Assembly (NCBI RefSeq): GCF_000421485.1
Contig: NZ_ATXC01000001.1
Location: 985,087 to 1,049,086, forward strand
DNA from: Desulfurobacterium sp. TC5-1
GTDB lineage: Bacteria > Aquificota > Aquificia > Desulfurobacteriales > Desulfurobacteriaceae
Reading direction: 5' to 3'
DNA length: 64,000 bases
Shown here piece by piece: positions 55,581-63,735 of the stretch (position 1 is the stretch's first letter; each line of letters begins with the position of its first letter). Made by a program: the position numbers and the translations under genes. The notes beneath the pieces are model-generated. The model ran no database searches. It worked only from the letters and a program-made list of their open reading frames with translations, and was not told the origin of the DNA.

Positions 55581-56591
55581 TTATTCTGTTCTGGAAAGTA
55601 TTTCTTTTGTGGCCTTCTTCTTCAGCAATTTTAACTTTTGAAGTATTGAACCAAATAGAGAACCTGTTTCTTTTTTTCCTTCTATTGCCATCTCAAGTTG
55701 CTTCAACTCTCTATCCATTTCATTATAGGTTTTTTCGAAGTCGTAAGCATAGCCCAGAGCTTTTGCAAGTTCCAGTTCTTTTTGCGCTTCTTTCAGATAA
55801 GCCACAGCAAGTTTTCTGTTTTTCTTGCTCATCACTTTAGCCTTCTCAATTAAGGCTTCTGCTTTCACCATTGGTACCGGAATTACAATTTTTTGTATGG
55901 CTATACTGTCTCTTATGGCCATTAACATTCTTACAGCTTCTTTCTTTTTACCTTTATCTATCTCTTTAATTGCATCTTTTACAACCTTTCTATACATGGA
56001 TAGAGGAAGATAAACATTTATAACATCTATCTCGTCAGACAGGGTGTTGAGCAGAGCTTTTGCATCTTGAATTCTTCCTTCCTTCAATAGTTTCTCTGCT
56101 TCTTTTTTAATTTTTTCAACAGTTTTTACATCTCCCCTGAATTCTACAACAGCTATCTGTTGATTGAGAGGGACAAAACCCATTCCCCTATTTTCTTTCA
56201 TGTATGTTTCAACGTACTTCTCTGCTTCCATTAAAACTTGTTTTGCCTTTTCTGCCTTTCCTTCCTCAAGCAATTTTATTGCCTGGTCAACTTTTTCCAT
56301 TGCCGTTAAAGCTGTCTTAAAAGAAGGTCTCATCCTTCTGAGAGATTCAACTTTTCTCTTTACGGCATTCATTGATGTTTTTTTTGCTTCCATTTTCTCT
56401 CTGGTTTCTGTGTTTATTTTCCAGAAAGAAGCTGATGATGTGCCGTGTTCAGACATCATACTTTCATTCATATTGCTCCGAGCGCTGTTTTCCGTACTTT
56501 TTGTTCTTTCTCCAGACTTCATTGATGCTGCCAGTGCGCCTGATGGAGCAACAAGAGCAACTGCTAACAGGATAGACATAACTCTCCTCAT
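55581..56591 (-). CDS. Secreted YfdX-family protein
   Basis: 336 residues with AAGGAGGAG before the ATG. A signal peptide (about 1-21, ending GALAAS) and a serine/methionine-rich spacer to residue 60 are followed by a helical domain. It has the YfdX pattern of alternating A...L..G....A and the two PL motifs INVYLPLSMYRKVV and IVIPVPMVKAEALIEKA. YfdX proteins are induced by the EvgA acid-stress regulator in E. coli but their role is unknown. TTGCAA-N17-TAATTT upstream (minus) could be its promoter. Stands alone in a low-gene-density stretch. Confidence 0.75.
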   Translation of the reverse strand: MRRVMSILLAVALVAPSGALAASMKSGERTKSTENSARSNMNESMMSEHGTSSASFWKINTETREKMEAKKTSMNAVKRKVESLRRMRPSFKTALTAMEKVDQAIKLLEEGKAEKAKQVLMEAEKYVETYMKENRGMGFVPLNQQIAVVEFRGDVKTVEKIKKEAEKLLKEGRIQDAKALLNTLSDEIDVINVYLPLSMYRKVVKDAIKEIDKGKKKEAVRMLMAIRDSIAIQKIVIPVPMVKAEALIEKAKVMSKKNRKLAVAYLKEAQKELELAKALGYAYDFEKTYNEMDRELKQLEMAIEGKKETGSLFGSILQKLKLLKKKATKEILSRTE

Positions 56592-56927
56592 CTTACTCCT
56601 CCTTAAATGGATATTTTATCTTCGCTTTTAAATTAGAAATTTTGTAATAATTTTGCAAGCTTTAGGAATTTTTAGTGTAATCCCGGTGAATATTTTTCTT
56701 TAAAAAATCCATTTTAGGTTTGAAATTAATTATCTGCTTATTTGCGGATTTTTATAAATTCCTAACTTGTAATAGAAATGAACAACATGAAATCCATAGC
56801 TCTGGAACTGAATAACTGCATTTAATGTTTTAATACACTAAACAGCTCCATACCTTTCTTTCATTTCTTTTTCTATAATGATACCGGTAAATTTCTCAAG
56901 TTTCAATCAGAAATTCTTAACGTTTAG
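56592..56927. other. 336-bp intergenic region, no gene seen
   Basis: Very A+T-rich region between two divergent genes. It holds the probable promoter of the YfdX-like gene on the minus strand and a TATAAT (56874-56879) before the recombinase-like gene on the plus strand, without a convincing -35. No reading frame, tRNA or strong hairpin is visible. Confidence 0.6.
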
Positions 56928-57719
56928 ATGAGGTTTAGTGTGGGTGCGAAGGTAAAGGAATTCAGGGATTATCTGAAAGGGGAAGGGTACTCTGAGAATT
57001 CAATAGCTACTTATGTTAGAGCGGTTGAGAAGTTTTACCTGTTTTTAAAGTTTTACGGGTTTAAAGAGAGGAGTTTTGACGAGGATAAGTTGGTTTCTTT
57101 TTTATCTTCCACGTATAAGACGGCAGGGAGTCTGAAAACGGCACTTTCCGGGATAAGAAAGTACCTGCACTTTGCCTTTGACTTTAAATTAACGATTTCC
57201 GTTAACGTAGAGGAAGACTTCAAGGATTTTGTTCTGATTAAGAAGGAGAAGCTGAAAGAATTTTTTGAAAGAGCAATGAAAAGTAGAAAACAGGGGATAA
57301 GAGCTGCCCTTATTATGATGCTCTATCTTGGCTTGAAACCTTCAGAGATAGCAAAGCTAAAAAGATTTTCCCTTAAGTATATTGATAAAGTTCCTGCTAT
57401 TGATGAAGGCAGGATTAAGAGGTTGTTGATAGATAGAGAAGTTGTGGAAGTGCTAAAAGAGCTTGAGAAGGACGGTATTGTTTCTCTTTCAGTAAATCCG
57501 CAGAGTTTGAAAGTAACGTTTTTTAAGATAACCGGGAAAGACTTTTCTCTCAGCGATTTTAAGGAGAATTACGCTTATAGACTTATAGAAAAGGGGCTTC
57601 CGGTTGATATCGTTGTTGAATTTTCAGGACTCTCTTTAGATAGGGTTTCCTACCTCCACCGCTTTTTCACTCTCAAGAGCAAACAGGAGATTATCGGCGA
57701 AAAGCTTGCAGATCTTTGA
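56928..57719 (+). CDS. Degenerate tyrosine-recombinase-like (Xer-type) protein
   Basis: 263 residues. The N-terminal core-binding domain is normal (FRDYLKGEGYSENSIATY ... FYLFLK). In the catalytic domain the box-I arginine is lysine (YLGLKPSEIAKLKR), the H-x-L-R of box II is S-D-F-K (LSDFKENYAYRLIEKG), and the later histidine of LGH is leucine (FSGLSLDRVSYLHRF). A tyrosine survives at the right place (VSYLH). It therefore probably binds DNA without normal recombination. The weak SD makes the start uncertain. Its last 84 bp overlap the convergent scpA end. Confidence 0.75.
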   Translation: MRFSVGAKVKEFRDYLKGEGYSENSIATYVRAVEKFYLFLKFYGFKERSFDEDKLVSFLSSTYKTAGSLKTALSGIRKYLHFAFDFKLTISVNVEEDFKDFVLIKKEKLKEFFERAMKSRKQGIRAALIMMLYLGLKPSEIAKLKRFSLKYIDKVPAIDEGRIKRLLIDREVVEVLKELEKDGIVSLSVNPQSLKVTFFKITGKDFSLSDFKENYAYRLIEKGLPVDIVVEFSGLSLDRVSYLHRFFTLKSKQEIIGEKLADL

Positions 57720-58391
57720 AATGATAATGTCTCCATCTTGTTGACATACTGCTGCTTCGCCTATTTTGCACAGTTCAAGTATAGCTAAGAAGTAAACTAC
57801 AACTTCAAGTTTACATATAGATTCTTCCATAAGTTCAGAAAACCTGATTACTTCCCGTTTTTTAAGGAGTCTTCGTAGCTTTTCTATCTTTGTTGATACT
57901 TTAAATCGCTCGCTGTTTAGTGATAACTTTGTCCCTTCATCTATATCTTTCTTTTCAAGGAGGTTCAGAAATGTCTCTTTAAGATCCTCTGCCGTATTGG
58001 CTATTTTGATTTTATCCTGAAATTGAAATACAATGTCGGCGGTATTGTTTGGGAACATTTCTGACTGAAGATTCTCCAACTCTTCTAACTTTTTAACACC
58101 TTTTTTTATCTTTAGATATTCCTCTATTGCCTGGACAATGGCCTTTCGTGGGTCGTAATCATCCTCTCTTGGAATGAGCATTTCTGACTTTATTTTTGCC
58201 AGCGTCGCTGCCATTACGATAAATTCTGAAGCTAACGGAATGTTAAGTTCTTTCATCGTTTCTATGTAATGCAGGAACTCTTCCGTTATTTCAGAAATAG
58301 GAATGTCGTAAATGCTCACTTCTTTTTTCTTTATGAGGTAGATTAGAAGATCAAGGGGCCCTTCGAAAAGTTCAAGGTCAACCCGATACAT
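57636..58391 (-). CDS. scpA: Segregation and condensation protein A
   Basis: 251 residues. The N-terminus has the SMC-kleisin motif LELFEGPLDLLIYLIKKKEVSIYDIPIS, then ASEFIVMAATLAKIKSEMLIPR, and the C-terminal winged helix (VVYFLAILELCKIGEAAV). It bridges SMC heads in the condensin complex. scpB is not adjacent. It lies 4 bp after the CBS gene in the same direction and ends inside the recombinase-like gene. Confidence 0.95.
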   Translation of the reverse strand: MYRVDLELFEGPLDLLIYLIKKKEVSIYDIPISEITEEFLHYIETMKELNIPLASEFIVMAATLAKIKSEMLIPREDDYDPRKAIVQAIEEYLKIKKGVKKLEELENLQSEMFPNNTADIVFQFQDKIKIANTAEDLKETFLNLLEKKDIDEGTKLSLNSERFKVSTKIEKLRRLLKKREVIRFSELMEESICKLEVVVYFLAILELCKIGEAAVCQQDGDIIISKICKLFADNLLFALESEKAVEVGNPI

Positions 58392-58395
58392 ACGG

Positions 58396-58794
58396 TTAGC
58401 TCCTTATTGCACCGACGAGATTGGCGAACTCAGTTACTAAAACTTCAAGAACATCGTCAATTGAAATTATACCTTCTAACCTCCCTTTTTTGTCAACAAC
58501 AACAACTCTTCTAATGCCGTAATCCCTGAATTTTTTTGTCAACGTGAAAAATCCACTATCAGAAGTTATTGTTATCAGTTCAGGAGTCATGACTGACTTT
58601 ACAGGTGTATCGGGAGGTTTTCCAAGAGCCCTTATCGCTATATCTCTGTCTGTCACGATTCCAACAGGTTTGTCTCCGTCCATTACTACTAAGCTTCCAA
58701 CGTTTTTCTCTTCCATCCTTTTTACTGCGTATTCAATAGGATCTTCTATATCAATGGTTATGACTTTCTTTATCATGATATCCTTTATTGGCAT
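58396..58794 (-). CDS. CBS-domain pair protein
   Basis: 132 residues from ATG 58794, with GGAGGGG before it (an ATG four codons upstream sits in the SD). Two CBS motifs: DIMIKKVITIDIEDPIEYA with VGIVTDRDIAIRA, and SVMTPELITITSDS with LEGIISIDDVLE. Such free-standing pairs bind adenine nucleotides and regulate partners. The target here is unknown; scpA follows. Confidence 0.9.
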   Translation of the reverse strand: MPIKDIMIKKVITIDIEDPIEYAVKRMEEKNVGSLVVMDGDKPVGIVTDRDIAIRALGKPPDTPVKSVMTPELITITSDSGFFTLTKKFRDYGIRRVVVVDKKGRLEGIISIDDVLEVLVTEFANLVGAIRS

Positions 58795-58944
58795 TCTCCC
58801 CTCCATTAAAGAAGGTTACCTTTCTTTAAATTAAGTAATTATCTTTCTTTTGTCATTCAAAGGGTTAAATTTTCCTGTGAGGTTCTTTTATCCTATCTGT
58901 TTTGAGTATAAAATAGCTTTTAACATTTCTTCAGTGGAGAGTGT

Positions 58945-60021
58945 ATGTTTTACGGTCTTTTTTATAAATTACTTGGTATTAATATCTTTAAGTACATAAC
59001 CTTCAGATTAGTATATGCAACTATCACGGCTATTCTTGCAGGCTTCTTTATATATCCAAAACTAAAGAAATTTCTTAATCATCTTCAATTTGAACAGGCG
59101 ATTAAAGAGTACATGCCTGAGAATCACAAGAAAAAACACGTTCCTACAATGGGCGGAGTTCTAATAATTTCAGCTTTTCTTATATCAGTACTTTTGTGGA
59201 ACAAGTGGAACAACCTTTTCGTCTGGCTTGCGATAATGGCAATATGTGGATTTGGTCTAATAGGTTTTGTTGACGATTATATAAAGGCTAAATTGAAGAA
59301 TCCAGAAGGACTGTCAGAAAAGAGAAAATTTCTTTCACAGATTATAGTTGCCCTTGCAATATCTGTGATTCTCTACGCTTCTGATTTTTCAACGGTTCTC
59401 TACTTTCCGGTATTTAAAAATCTTCACATGGATCTTGGAGTGTTTTTCATCATCTGGTCTGTTATAGTGATTGTTGGATCTTCAAATGCAGTTAATCTTA
59501 CGGACGGTCTCGACGGTCTTGCGATAGGTCCCGTTATTACAACTTCCCTGGTACTTCTTGTCTATGCTTACGTTGCCGGTAACGTGAAGTTTTCCTCTTA
59601 CCTTCACCTTCCGTATGTTGCTGGTGCTGGAGAGCTTTCTATAGTTTGTGGTGCCGTTATTGGCGCATCTCTTGTTTTTCTCTGGTTTAACGCCTATCCT
59701 GCGGAAGTCTTTATGGGTGACGTTGGCTCCCTTGCACTTGGGGCACTCCTTGGAACTGTGGCGGTTATCATTAAGCAGGAATTTATTCTTGCTATTGCAG
59801 GCGGTATTTTTGTTTTAGAAACACTCTCTGTGATTATTCAGAGGTATTACTTCAAGTACACGAGAAAAAAGTTTGGACAGGGAAAGAGAATCTTTCTCAT
59901 GGCACCTCTTCATCACCATTTTGAGAAGAAAGGATGGGAAGAGCCAAAAATTACTGTGCGTTTCTGGATAATATCTATACTTCTTGCCCTGCTTTCCTTG
60001 AGTTTTCTGAAGATAAGATAG
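58945..60021 (+). CDS. mraY: Phospho-N-acetylmuramoyl-pentapeptide transferase MraY
   Basis: 358 residues, ten membrane helices. Motifs: PTMGGVLII, the metal-binding FVDDYIKA, NAVNLTDGLDGLA, NAYPAEVFMGDVGSLALG and the cytoplasmic APLHHHFEKKGW with the HHH loop. It forms lipid I from UDP-MurNAc-pentapeptide. It is separated from the murE-ftsZ cluster by 39 kb and instead precedes a DksA-like gene. Confidence 0.98.
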   Translation: MFYGLFYKLLGINIFKYITFRLVYATITAILAGFFIYPKLKKFLNHLQFEQAIKEYMPENHKKKHVPTMGGVLIISAFLISVLLWNKWNNLFVWLAIMAICGFGLIGFVDDYIKAKLKNPEGLSEKRKFLSQIIVALAISVILYASDFSTVLYFPVFKNLHMDLGVFFIIWSVIVIVGSSNAVNLTDGLDGLAIGPVITTSLVLLVYAYVAGNVKFSSYLHLPYVAGAGELSIVCGAVIGASLVFLWFNAYPAEVFMGDVGSLALGALLGTVAVIIKQEFILAIAGGIFVLETLSVIIQRYYFKYTRKKFGQGKRIFLMAPLHHHFEKKGWEEPKITVRFWIISILLALLSLSFLKIR

Positions 60022-60083
60022 TTGATTGACAATTTAGGAATTTGTTTTTACATTACAACCTCAAATTGGCCGGAGGGTTAGTT

Positions 60084-60467
60084 ATGAAAGGGAACCAGTG
60101 CCTGACTAAAGAGCAACTTCAGGAGTTCAAGAAAATACTTGAAGAGAAAAAAAGGGAATTAATTGAGGATATCAAGAGAGGTATCCTTGAAGAGGCAAGT
60201 GCAGAAAGGGAAGTCGGCGATCTTGTTGATATGTCGACAGAGGAGATTTTAAGAACGTTCGAAATGAGAATAAGGGACAGGGAAGCCAAGTATCTTAAGA
60301 AGATAGAGAAGGCTCTTCAGAAAATAGAAGAGGGAACTTACGGTATTTGTGAAGAGTGCGGTAAGTGTATATCTTATGAAAGATTGAAACTGCGGCCTGT
60401 CGCAGAGCTATGCATAAACTGCAAATTGAAACAGGAAAAGCTTGAAAGAAAGTTTGGAGAAGAGTAA
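60084..60467 (+). CDS. DksA/TraR-type zinc-finger protein
   Basis: 127 residues from ATG 60084 (GGAGGG eight bases upstream). A long coiled coil (QEFKKILEEKKRELIEDI ... MRIRDREAKYLKKIEKAL) leads to a C4 zinc finger CEECGKCI ... CINCK. DksA proteins enter the RNA polymerase secondary channel; the acidic tip residues (DLVD near 50) are present. It may regulate transcription with ppGpp. Confidence 0.92.
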   Translation: MKGNQCLTKEQLQEFKKILEEKKRELIEDIKRGILEEASAEREVGDLVDMSTEEILRTFEMRIRDREAKYLKKIEKALQKIEEGTYGICEECGKCISYERLKLRPVAELCINCKLKQEKLERKFGEE

Positions 60468-60473
60468 TTTTAT

Positions 60474-60494
60474 ATAGGGGGCGTAAGCCCCCAA
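60474..60494. terminator. Terminator between dksA-like gene and speD
   Basis: GGGGGC (60477-60482), GTAA loop, GCCCCC (60487-60492). T-runs are short on either side, so termination may be partial. It serves two convergent genes. Confidence 0.7.
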
Positions 60495-60893
60495 TTATGC
60501 CTCCAACGAGCAGGCGGATGCGAATTCCACCTCCTCACTTTCATCAATCACCCCTCTAAAGTGAACGTCTTTTTCCACTCTTGAGGGCTTGAGCTTTTCT
60601 ACGATGTAGTCAAAAGCCTTAAAGGCAAGTTCGTGTGCCCCGCATGTGTAAACGTCTATCGCTACGTATCCGTGTTCAGGCCATGTGTGGAAAGAAAGGT
60701 GAGACTCTGAGATCACAATTACCCCTGTTGCACCGTAGGGGTAAAACTGATGAAAGTGAGAAGACAGTTTGTTCAGTTTCGCTTCTCTTACAGCACCCTC
60801 AAAAATTTCAGCCATTCTGTCGGCAGATTTGAGGATTTCCGGATCGCAACCGTAAAGGTCAGCTACAATGTGGACGCCGAGAGTCTTGGCCAT
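60495..60893 (-). CDS. speD: S-adenosylmethionine decarboxylase proenzyme
   Basis: 132 residues from ATG 60893 (GGAGGAGTGG upstream). The self-cleavage site is VISESHLSFHTWPEHGY, where the serine becomes the pyruvoyl group; the SHF and CGA catalytic pairs are also present. It makes decarboxylated SAM for spermidine and longer polyamines, important in thermophiles. Short bacterial type 1b. Confidence 0.97.
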   Translation of the reverse strand: MAKTLGVHIVADLYGCDPEILKSADRMAEIFEGAVREAKLNKLSSHFHQFYPYGATGVIVISESHLSFHTWPEHGYVAIDVYTCGAHELAFKAFDYIVEKLKPSRVEKDVHFRGVIDESEEVEFASACSLEA

Positions 60894-60968
60894 TTCCACT
60901 CCTCCTTTAAGACGATTTTCGCAATCAAGGCTGGTTTGCCTCCTAAAGATTAGGTTTGCAACCTTACT

Positions 60969-60996
60969 ATTATATGCTAAAAGGGAGGGTGTGCAA
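60969..60996 (-). promoter_or_regulatory. Promoter of speD
   Basis: TTGCAC (60991-60996), 16 bp, TATAAT (60969-60974, perfect) on the minus strand; a leader of about 70 nt with a second, unused GGAGG follows. Confidence 0.65.
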
Positions 60997-61089
60997 TCTA
61001 AATTTTAAGGAATATTCCAGAAGGCCTGGTCCTTTTCTCTCTTAAACCTGTGGTAAAATTAATAAACCTTTAAAAGCTAAAGAGGTTGT

Positions 61090-61509
61090 ATGAAAAAGGA
61101 AAACAGATTAGCACCGAGGCTGGAAGATTATCTTGAAACGATCTATCTCCTTGAGAAGGAAAATGGAGTAGCAAGGGTAAAGGAGATAGCAAAAAAGCGG
61201 AACGTTAAGATGCCAACGGTCACAGAAGTTCTGAAGAGACTTTCCGAAAGAGGTTATGTAAACTATGAGCCTTATGGACTTGTGAGAACTACGGAAAAAG
61301 GGAGAAAGTACGCAGAGGAACTTTTTGAGAAGCATAAGATTCTTGAGGAGTTTATGAGAGTTGTTCTTCATCTTCCTGACGAGATGGCTGAAGAGGAAGG
61401 GTGTCTGCTTGAGCACCATCTTAGTGCTACCACTATCAGCAGAATAGGGAAACTCACCAAATTTCTCAAAGAGAAAGGGTTAATAGATGAAATTGGAGAT
61501 GAATATTGA
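61090..61509 (+). CDS. DtxR/MntR-family metal-dependent regulator
   Basis: 139 residues. Winged helix-turn-helix (RLEDYLETIYLLEKENG ... NVKMPTVTEVLKRLSERGYV) and the dimerisation/metal domain HKILEEFMRV, AEEEGCLLEHHLS with the E-x-C-x2-E-H-H ligand set. There is no SH3-like C-terminal domain, as in MntR. It senses Fe(II) or Mn(II). It overlaps the first mqnE by 23 nt and is thus co-expressed with it, an unusual link. Confidence 0.9.
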   Translation: MKKENRLAPRLEDYLETIYLLEKENGVARVKEIAKKRNVKMPTVTEVLKRLSERGYVNYEPYGLVRTTEKGRKYAEELFEKHKILEEFMRVVLHLPDEMAEEEGCLLEHHLSATTISRIGKLTKFLKEKGLIDEIGDEY

Positions 61510-62599
61510 GCCTTTTATAGAGGATAAAGCCCTTTTTCCTGTCTATGAAAAGGTAATGTCAGGTGAAAGGATATCTTTTGAAGATGGTGTCAAGCTGTTT
61601 GAAAGCGATGATATCCTTACGATAGGGAAACTTGCCTCTATCGTGAACGAAAGAAAAAATGGAAAGCTTGTCTATTTTGTTGTTAACAGACACGTTAATC
61701 CGACCAATATCTGTATAGGAAACTGTAAATTTTGCGCTTTCAGAAAGAATAAAGGAGAACAGGGGGCTTACGAGCTCTCCATAGAAGAAGTTGTTGAGAA
61801 AGTGAAAGAACATGTTGATAAGGGAATAACTGAAATTCACATTGTTGGAGGATTACACCCCGATTGGAACTATGACTACTATATAAAAATGATAAAGGCA
61901 GTTCACGAGGCTTTTCCGTCTCTTCACATTCAGGCTTTTACAGCTGAAGAGATAGACCATCTTGCAAAGATAGGGAAGAAGAGCATTGAAGAGGTTCTTT
62001 CTGATCTTGTGATGGCAGGTCTTGGTTCTCTTCCGGCAGGTGGTGCGGAGGTTTTTAAGGAAACACTGCGAAAGAAGTTGTGTCCCGAAAAGCTTTCCTC
62101 TTCCCGTTACATAGAGATTCATAAAACTGCCCATAGGTTTGGATTAAAGAGTAACGCTTCCATACTTTACGGTCACGTTGAAACGGTGGAAGATAGGGTT
62201 GACCACCTTATTAGACTGAGAGAAGCCCAGGATGAAACGGGCGGATTTCAGGCTTTTCTATCGTTTGCGTACCATCCTGACAATACGCAGCTTGGTGGAA
62301 AGCCCACTACAGGTTTTGATGATTTAAAGATGCTTGCCGTTGCACGGCTTATGCTTGATAACTTTCCCCACATAAGAGCCTTCTGGATAATGTTAGGAGA
62401 AAAGCTTGCCCAAACTTCTCTCTTTTTTGGTGTAGATGATCTTGATGGGACAGTTATAGAAGAAGAGATAACGCATTCAGCAGGGGCAAATACCGGAAGT
62501 TACATGCCAAAAAGCAGGCTTATAAAACTTATTAAAGAAGCTGGCAGGATTCCCGTTGAGAGGGATACAGTTTATAATGTTGTCAATGTTTATCTGTGA
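61487..62599 (+). CDS. mqnE: Aminofutalosine synthase MqnE (first copy)
   Basis: 370 residues. Radical SAM motif CIGNCKFCAFRK near residues 76-87, then TEIHIVGGLHPDW and QAFTAEEIDHL, which distinguish MqnE from the related cyclase MqnC. It joins SAM-derived adenosyl radical to 3-enolpyruvyl-benzoate in the futalosine route to menaquinone. It follows the DtxR-like gene with overlap and precedes its paralogue by 9 bp. Confidence 0.9.
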   Translation: MKLEMNIEPFIEDKALFPVYEKVMSGERISFEDGVKLFESDDILTIGKLASIVNERKNGKLVYFVVNRHVNPTNICIGNCKFCAFRKNKGEQGAYELSIEEVVEKVKEHVDKGITEIHIVGGLHPDWNYDYYIKMIKAVHEAFPSLHIQAFTAEEIDHLAKIGKKSIEEVLSDLVMAGLGSLPAGGAEVFKETLRKKLCPEKLSSSRYIEIHKTAHRFGLKSNASILYGHVETVEDRVDHLIRLREAQDETGGFQAFLSFAYHPDNTQLGGKPTTGFDDLKMLAVARLMLDNFPHIRAFWIMLGEKLAQTSLFFGVDDLDGTVIEEEITHSAGANTGSYMPKSRLIKLIKEAGRIPVERDTVYNVVNVYL

Positions 62600-62608
62600 G
62601 GTCTAAAG

Positions 62609-63709
62609 ATGGAAGCATTTTCTTTCATAAAGGATAAAAATCTCTATTCAATTGCTGAAAAGGTTTTTTCTGGAGAAAGGCTCTCTTTTGCAGATGGTTT
62701 AAAGCTTTTTGAAAGTAACGATTTAAACGCAATTGGCATCCTCGCATCTTACGCAAATGAGAAAAAAAATGGGGATAAGGTCTATTTTAACGTTAATGTT
62801 CACATAACACCGACAAACATCTGTGTTGGAACGTGTAAGTTCTGTGCCTTTCGTAAGAATAAAGGTGATGAAAATGCTTACGAGCTTTCGATAGATAGAA
62901 TTCTTGAAAAGATGAGAAACATGAATCTATCCGGTGTTACTGAAGTTCATATTGTTGGCGGGCTTCATCCTGAATGGGGATTTGACTATTACCTTGAAAT
63001 GGTTAAAAGGATTAAAGAGGAATTTCCTGAAATTCAGATAAAGGCTTTCACTGCTGAAGAAATTAAGCATATAGCAGGGAAAGGTGGAAAAAGTATAGAA
63101 GATACACTTATATCTTTGAAAGAAGCAGGACTTTCATCGATGCCAGGAGGAGGCGGAGAAATATTTGACGAAGAGATAAGACAGAAATTGTGTCCTGATA
63201 AGATTTCTGGTGAGGAGTATTTAAACATACATAAAACTGCTCATAGATTAGGTATAAAGACCAATGCAACGATGCTTTTTGGTCATGTTGAGACCTATGC
63301 CCACAGGGTTGACCACCTTATCAAACTGAGGGAAGCTCAGGATGAAACGGGCGGATTTCAGGCGTTTATTCCTCTGGCTTTCCATCCTGTGAATACAGAG
63401 ATAGAGGGGGCAGATTACACTACAGGTGTTGATGAGATAAAAACGCTTGCCATATCAAGGCTTATGCTGGACAATTTTCTCCACATAAAGGCTTACTGGA
63501 TAATGCTTGGCGAGAAAATATCTCAAATGTCACTCTTTTACGGTGTTGATGACCTTGACGGGACGGTTGTAGAGGAGGAGATAACGCAGGCTGCCGGTGC
63601 CAGAGCTGGTGAGTACATGCCAAAATCAAGATTGGTAAGGTTGATAAAAGAAGCGGGAAAAACGCCTGTGGAGAGAGATTCTCTATACAACGTTATAAAA
63701 GTATATTGA
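62609..63709 (+). CDS. Aminofutalosine synthase MqnE-like protein (second copy)
   Basis: 366 residues, strongly similar to the first copy throughout (common CxGxCKFCAFRKNKG, HIVGGLHP, KTAHR.G.K.NA, LREAQDETGGFQAF, DDLDGTV.EEEIT), differing most between about residues 165 and 200. All radical SAM cysteines are kept. One copy may have gained another substrate or allow different conditions; neither can be assigned the main role from sequence. A terminator follows. Confidence 0.85.
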   Translation: MEAFSFIKDKNLYSIAEKVFSGERLSFADGLKLFESNDLNAIGILASYANEKKNGDKVYFNVNVHITPTNICVGTCKFCAFRKNKGDENAYELSIDRILEKMRNMNLSGVTEVHIVGGLHPEWGFDYYLEMVKRIKEEFPEIQIKAFTAEEIKHIAGKGGKSIEDTLISLKEAGLSSMPGGGGEIFDEEIRQKLCPDKISGEEYLNIHKTAHRLGIKTNATMLFGHVETYAHRVDHLIKLREAQDETGGFQAFIPLAFHPVNTEIEGADYTTGVDEIKTLAISRLMLDNFLHIKAYWIMLGEKISQMSLFYGVDDLDGTVVEEEITQAAGARAGEYMPKSRLVRLIKEAGKTPVERDSLYNVIKVY

Positions 63710-63735
63710 GAGGCAGGTCGAACCTACCTCTCTTT
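63708..63735 (+). terminator. Terminator after the second mqnE
   Basis: GAGAGG-x-AGGT (63708-63718), CGA loop, ACCT-x-CCTCTC (63722-63732), then TTT. One mismatch. It lies across the end of the convergent purD. Confidence 0.7.

Noticed and set aside
60897-60960. Leader peptide or riboswitch before speD
   Set aside because: An SD-like GGAGG and a short TTG frame exist in the 70-nt leader, but spacing is poor and no conserved structure could be recognised.
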